DNA from: Yinghuangia sp045039925
GTDB taxonomy: Bacteria > Actinomycetota > Actinomycetes > Streptomycetales > Streptomycetaceae
DNA length: 64,000 bases
Assembly: GCA_045039925.1 (NCBI GenBank)
Contig: CP108400.1
Location: 7,874,001-7,938,000 of the forward strand
Reading direction: 5' to 3'
The notes beneath the pieces are model-generated. The model searched no databases. It was not told the origin of the DNA and was given only the letters and a program-made list of their open reading frames with translations. Numbering within the stretch: the first letter of the stretch is position 1; every line of letters begins with the position of its first letter. The position numbers and the translations under genes are program-made. Of the stretch, positions 60,304 through 64,000 are shown in pieces.

Positions 60304-61887
60304 ATGCGCAAATGGGATCCGCTGAACTCCGCCCAACACGAACTACTCAAGCGCGTCGGTGCCGGGGCGGACCTCAGCACCGCCGATGACGTGCCGTACC
60401 GAACCTCGGCCTACGCGCTGAGCAACCGCGGGCTGGTCACGGCCAGCAAACGCGGCGGGGTGTTCCGCGCGCTGATCACCGACGCCGGACGCTTCTACCT
60501 TGAGCACGGCCACCACCCCGACCGCCCGGACCCGGTGCCCCGAAAGCGCCGCACCGCAGGTCAGCGGCCCGCGACCACCACCGCGGCAAACCAGGACGCG
60601 GCCGCTCCCACAGCACCCAAGCCGCCCCGAAATGCATCCGTCGACGGCACAACAGCCCAGCGCGTGAACGCCAAGCCCGCGGCAGCCACCACCGCGGCAC
60701 GTGACCTGCTCGATCGGATCACCGCGTCCGGCGGTGTGCTGCGCCTCGAGAACGTGGACGCCGACACGAGGTCCGCACACATCAAAGCGGTCACCCGGGC
60801 CAACAGCGCCGGCCTGGTTCCATCAGGCCACCACCTGCGGCATTCCACCCGCAGCAGCGGCGAGTTCGTCATCGTGCTCGTCGACGCCGCCAAGCCGGAC
60901 ACACTGTCCTGGAACCCGCCACGCCGCAGTCGCGCGATCGGCGCGGTAGGCGCGGTCGTGGCTACCATGCGCGACCACCCGACCGTCTTCGACGTCTCCG
61001 AAGCGGCACGGCCCCGCGCACTGGAGATCCTCCAAACACTCGCGGATGAGGCGCAGGCGCGGGGACACCGGTTGTTCGTCCCGAGGAGACGCAAGCGCCC
61101 GGAGCCGGTACTCCACGTGAACAACTACGAATGCGAACTGCGTCTCGTCGAAGAGAAGGACCAGGTGCAGCACACGCCGACGGCTGACGAGCGTCGCCGG
61201 TCCCGCCGACACAGCTGGAACCCGGCACCGGAGTTCGACCTTGTGCCCTCAGGACGCCTGCGTCTGGAGGCCCGCGAGATGTACCACTACGAGGCGACCC
61301 ATCAATGGGCTGACACCAATCGCACCACGTTGGAGAAGCAGATACGCAAAATCTTCGCCGACCTGGAAGCCAAAGCCGAAACCAGGCGCCAAGAGCATCT
61401 CGCGCGCTTGCGGGAGGAGGAAGAGCGGCGGGAACGGGAACGCCGCGAGCAGACCGTACGGCAGGCCCAATGGGAAGAGGACATGCGTACGGCCCGAAAG
61501 GCCGCCATCGCTACATTCCGTCGTCGTACGTTCGCCACGGCACTTGACGACTGGAACACCGCCCTGGAAATCCGAGCGCTCTGCGAGGCACTCGAAGAAG
61601 CCGCAACGCGAACCCCAGAGCATCACCACGCGGAACGGCTGCGGCAGTGGATCGCCTGGGGACGCAACCAGGCTGACCGACTGGATCCGACGACGCCCGT
61701 AGGGCTGGCGCACACGCCCTTCGATCATGAGCCCGGACCGGACGATCTGCGCCCCCACCTGGGTGAGTGGAGCCCGTTCAGGGCCGAGCGCGAGCATCGG
61801 TACGAGCCGAGAGGCCGGGAGTCGAACCAGCCGGCGCCCACGGAGAACTGGTTCACGCGTCGGGCTCGTCAGTGGTGGCGACGTTGA
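60304..61887 (+). CDS. Hypothetical coiled-coil protein
   Basis: A 527-aa protein of a type I have seen repeatedly in actinomycetes. An N-terminal winged-helix-like region (NSAQHELLKRVGAGADLSTA) precedes a Pro/Ala/Thr linker. A conserved middle follows, with VLHVNNYECELRLVEEKDQV, HTPTADERRRSRRHSWN and FDLVPSGRLRLEAREMYHY, then a long charged coiled coil (residues about 360-420, EARLREEEERRERERRE-type heptads) and a helical end. No catalytic motif is visible. The conserved middle may be a substrate- or DNA-handling domain. ATG 60304 is the first start in frame with the winged-helix-like part. Confidence 0.7.
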   Translation: MRKWDPLNSAQHELLKRVGAGADLSTADDVPYRTSAYALSNRGLVTASKRGGVFRALITDAGRFYLEHGHHPDRPDPVPRKRRTAGQRPATTTAANQDAAAPTAPKPPRNASVDGTTAQRVNAKPAAATTAARDLLDRITASGGVLRLENVDADTRSAHIKAVTRANSAGLVPSGHHLRHSTRSSGEFVIVLVDAAKPDTLSWNPPRRSRAIGAVGAVVATMRDHPTVFDVSEAARPRALEILQTLADEAQARGHRLFVPRRRKRPEPVLHVNNYECELRLVEEKDQVQHTPTADERRRSRRHSWNPAPEFDLVPSGRLRLEAREMYHYEATHQWADTNRTTLEKQIRKIFADLEAKAETRRQEHLARLREEEERRERERREQTVRQAQWEEDMRTARKAAIATFRRRTFATALDDWNTALEIRALCEALEEAATRTPEHHHAERLRQWIAWGRNQADRLDPTTPVGLAHTPFDHEPGPDDLRPHLGEWSPFRAEREHRYEPRGRESNQPAPTENWFTRRARQWWRR

Positions 61888-61941
61888 CGCCATCACTCCT
61901 TCGAGTGACTTCATCCGGACCTGCCTTAGGAGTATTCTCAT

Positions 61942-62214
61942 TCACAGAACAGGCATCACGAGCGGCTTGAGCCCTTTGGGCAAACGGAGTTCACTCCCGC
62001 CAGCCCGACCGGAGATGACGGTCTCGGACACATAATTGCCCCACGAACCTCGGTTCCAGGGCAGCGTCGATCGGCACCCGTGCTTGGCCTCGGCCGAGGC
62101 GGGTGTTCGTCGTTTCCGGGGTCTGCTTCTGTCGATCACCTTCCTTGTTGCTCGGTACTGGCTGTCGGTTGCGCGCTGACCGGTTGTCCGGTGCCGGTCG
62201 GCGCTGGGAGTCAT
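61942..62214 (-). CDS. Small basic protein coupled to the serine recombinase
   Basis: A 90-aa ORF whose ATG 62214 overlaps the recombinase TGA (ATGA), a typical sign of translational coupling. The N-terminal half is Arg-rich (TTGQRATDSQYRATRKVIDR), and the C-terminal half is more ordered (GSWGNYVSETVISGRAGGSE, then RLPKGLKPLVMPVL). No family is recognised. Small basic proteins beside large serine recombinases can be directionality factors or DNA-bending partners; this is a hypothesis from position and charge. It could also be a decayed 3' neighbour. Confidence 0.42.
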   Translation of the reverse strand: MTPSADRHRTTGQRATDSQYRATRKVIDRSRPRKRRTPASAEAKHGCRSTLPWNRGSWGNYVSETVISGRAGGSELRLPKGLKPLVMPVL

Positions 62215-63638
62215 CGATCGATAGCGATCCTCTCTTTCCGTTCGGTGTCCGCGGTCACGGTGCGGTTGTTCTGGTCGTAGATCAGGCCGATGGCGTCGGC
62301 GCGGAGGCGGGCGAGTGCGCCTGCCGGGTCCGGTGCCGTGTCCTCGCAGGTGCGCGTCAGATGGAGCGCGGGTAGATGGGCGAGGATCTGGTCTTCGCGG
62401 ATGTACGCGTTCGGTGTCCGGTCCGGGTTCTGGGGTGTGGCGCTGGAGTGGCCGTGGCGGCAGCGGTACGCGGCGCGGCCGTTTGACCAGCAGGACTCCA
62501 TGAGTCGGCTGCAGTGTCCGCAGCGCAGGAGTCCGGCGAGCTGGTACGTCCGTCCCGGAGCTGTCTTCTTGGCGCGGATGGCCTGGGCGGCGACGAAGTC
62601 GGCTTCGCTGACCAGGGCAGGGTGCGCCGGCTTCTCGGAGATCACCCATTCGTCGGGGGTGTTGCGGCGCATGACGTCGCGGTGGCCGAGGGTGGTGTTG
62701 TCCGGGTCGATCAGTTCGTGGTCGGTGCGTTGCCGGTTCCATACCTGGCGGCCGGTGTAGCGCGGGTTGCTGAGCACCCCCTGCACCGAGGTGAGCGTCC
62801 AGGCAATCGCGGTCCGGTGCGGGTTGCGTTCGCGGTCGGCGGCGGCCGGGCACGGGATCTTCATGTCGTTGAGTGCGCGGGCGATCCTGGCGACGCTGCG
62901 GCCGGCGAGGCGCTGCTGGAACATCCAGGTGACGATGGGGCCGGTGTCCGGGTCGATGTCCATCTGTCGTAGCTGAACGCCGCGGCGGGCGAGTGCGCGG
63001 TTCGGGTGCGGCCCGGCGTCCACGAGCCGGTAGCCGTAGGGCGGCCGGCCGCCGAGGTAGCGGCCTTGGTCGCGGGCCTGGACGAGCATCGCGGTGCGTG
63101 CCCGGATGCGGGCGCGGGTGACCTCGCGCTTGGCCAAAACACCGAGCAGGACCATCAGTTCGTCGTGGGCTGCGAGCTGCGGATCGACCTCGCCGCCGAG
63201 CTCGGGCAGCCACACGGGCACGCCGTAATGCTCGAAGATCGGCGCCATCGAGGCGAACTGTTGCCCAGAGAAGGCGCGTTCGCTCGATCCGATGATGATG
63301 GCGTCGAACCCGCGGTCCGGGTCGGCGAGGGCCGCGAGCAGCGCGGCGGCCTCGGGACGTCGGGGCCAGGGCAGCGAGCGGCTGTGTCCGACGTCGAAGA
63401 ACTCCGCCACGATCCTCCCGTGGCCGGAGGCAACGGCATCGGCGCGCAACCGCTGCCACGCCCGTGACGTCACCGGGTCTTGGTGATCCTCGGTGGACAC
63501 TCGGCCGTAGAACGCGAACCGCAGCCCGCCTGCCAGGGCGGCACCGTGCACACGTGCCTCAGGCTGGGAGGCCCACGCGGCCAACTGGCCCCGGACAGCA
63601 CCGGATTCGATCCGGCCCGACACCGCGCTCGCCGTCAT
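62211..63638 (-). CDS. Large serine recombinase
   Basis: A 475-aa site-specific recombinase of the large serine integrase class. The catalytic domain has Ser48 in FYGRVSTEDHQDP and Arg-containing helices (AKREVTRARIRARTAMLVQ). It is followed by a recombinase domain (GGRPPYGYRLVDAGPHPNRA, VQGVLSNPRYTGRQVWNRQR) and a zinc ribbon (LLRCGHCSRLMESCW, then YRCRHGHSS). ATG 63638 has GGAGG 7 nt upstream. Such enzymes insert phage or mobile elements at attB, or excise them. The attachment site should be close to the gene, toward the window edge, but I could not identify it. Confidence 0.9.
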   Translation of the reverse strand: MTASAVSGRIESGAVRGQLAAWASQPEARVHGAALAGGLRFAFYGRVSTEDHQDPVTSRAWQRLRADAVASGHGRIVAEFFDVGHSRSLPWPRRPEAAALLAALADPDRGFDAIIIGSSERAFSGQQFASMAPIFEHYGVPVWLPELGGEVDPQLAAHDELMVLLGVLAKREVTRARIRARTAMLVQARDQGRYLGGRPPYGYRLVDAGPHPNRALARRGVQLRQMDIDPDTGPIVTWMFQQRLAGRSVARIARALNDMKIPCPAAADRERNPHRTAIAWTLTSVQGVLSNPRYTGRQVWNRQRTDHELIDPDNTTLGHRDVMRRNTPDEWVISEKPAHPALVSEADFVAAQAIRAKKTAPGRTYQLAGLLRCGHCSRLMESCWSNGRAAYRCRHGHSSATPQNPDRTPNAYIREDQILAHLPALHLTRTCEDTAPDPAGALARLRADAIGLIYDQNNRTVTADTERKERIAIDR

Positions 63639-63655
63639 GGCCACCCTCCAGAACG

Positions 63656-63892
63656 TCAACCGTCTTGCCCAGCAGCATTTCCGCGGTGTGCGGGAATCCC
63701 ACAGGCCACCACGTCACTTGGCCAGATCGAGCGATCCTGGTTTCGATTCGGGCGTGTTGGGTCAGCCGGACCTCTCGGCGATGTCGCGGGCAAGGGACTC
63801 GTCTCTGCCAAGCGCAGCACGACCGGCTGATCCGTTGCATCGGCCAGCTTCCGCAGGAGACCACCAAAGCCGGGACGGTTCACACCAGGCAT
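63656..63892 (-). CDS. Possible small protein upstream of the recombinase
   Basis: A 78-aa ORF beginning MPGVNRPGFGGLLRKLADAT, with a helical, protein-like first third and a less convincing Pro/Arg-rich rest. It ends 17 nt before the recombinase start, on the same strand, so it could be the first gene of that operon. No ribosome site of good quality precedes ATG 63892 and codon bias is modest. Confidence 0.3.
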   Translation of the reverse strand: MPGVNRPGFGGLLRKLADATDQPVVLRLAETSPLPATSPRGPADPTRPNRNQDRSIWPSDVVACGIPAHRGNAAGQDG

Positions 63893-64000
63893 TGCACCAG
63901 GTCCTGCCTGTCCTGGTCGAAAACGCAGTCACCCGGTTTGACCTGCGATTTCATGCGGCTGGCTGGTACTCGTTGAGGAGCCCTCCGAGGGCTGGGCGGC

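Noticed and set aside
63720..63780. tRNA-like T-loop near the right edge as a recombinase attachment site
   Set aside because: GTTTCGATTC resembles a T-arm but no acceptor or anticodon stem could be folded around it.

Overview
The window is GC-rich (roughly 70%) actinobacterial chromosome, most likely from a Streptomyces-like member of the Streptomycetales. That placement is inferred from overall GC, the frequent GTG starts, many 4-nt ATGA/GTGA stop-start overlaps, and family content typical of that order (XRE-DUF397 sets, DUF6228, DUF4262, DUF6907, a Tad pilus locus with a LysM-BTAD protein). I cannot name the species. It reads as accessory DNA: a tyrosine-recombinase module at the left edge, a large serine recombinase at the right edge, and mostly non-housekeeping genes between them. 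No rRNA, tRNA or CRISPR array was seen.

Layout. (1) 1-3.7 kb: recombinase module (a tyrosine recombinase, a small HTH protein, a zinc-ribbon recombinase with a degenerate active site), then a DUF6228 protein and a hypothetical. (2) 3.8-17.9 kb: an RHS polymorphic-toxin island. It holds a giant secreted DNRLRE/FG-GAP/LGFP protein divergent from a 2.2-kDa-residue-scale (2210 aa) RHS protein ending in a PD-(D/E)XK nuclease-like toxin, then a candidate immunity protein and a lipoprotein. Remnants of IstB, an FG-GAP protein and two copies of one coiled-coil gene in opposite orientation lie at its borders. (3) 18-32.4 kb: a Tad/Flp pilus operon on the minus strand (lipoprotein, secreted protein, CpaB, TadZ/ParA, CpaF, TadB, TadC, pilin-like peptide, TadE, TadE, TadG, LysM-BTAD protein), interrupted by a plus-strand DUF4262 gene. 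A MmyB-like regulator and an A24 prepilin peptidase diverge from it. (4) 32.4-35.7 kb: a five-gene operon of small unknown proteins, two of them paralogous, divergent from an XRE-DUF397-DUF397 set.

(5) 35.9-48.8 kb: a putative biosynthetic locus and the most unusual part. It has an extra glutamyl-tRNA synthetase and, convergent to it, a tightly overlapping five-gene operon: a shortened glutamyl-tRNA-reductase-like protein, an FAD-dependent oxidoreductase, a nucleotidyltransferase and two radical SAM/SPASM enzymes. Beside it lie an unknown 411-aa protein, a GT25 glycosyltransferase, a hexapeptide acyltransferase, an alpha/beta hydrolase, a 2H-type phosphoesterase with an apparent frameshift, and a methyltransferase. 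Having both a Glu-tRNA-making and a Glu-tRNA-using enzyme suggests a tRNA-dependent pathway that drains glutamyl-tRNA into a small molecule or modified peptide.

(6) 49-57.5 kb: a defence island with an Eco29kI-type GIY-YIG restriction enzyme, DUF4259 protein, Vsr-like nuclease and C5-cytosine methyltransferase on one strand, divergent from a 53-aa ORF, a MORC-like GHKL ATPase, an Mrr-helicase and an unknown protein on the other. This matches the prokaryotic MORC/restriction-modification association known from comparative genomics. (7) 57.7-64 kb: hypothetical proteins, a DUF6907 protein, a coiled-coil protein and the serine recombinase, which has a 90-aa ORF coupled to its stop codon. Starts, product names and domain assignments were read by eye from translated sequence; no database search was run.
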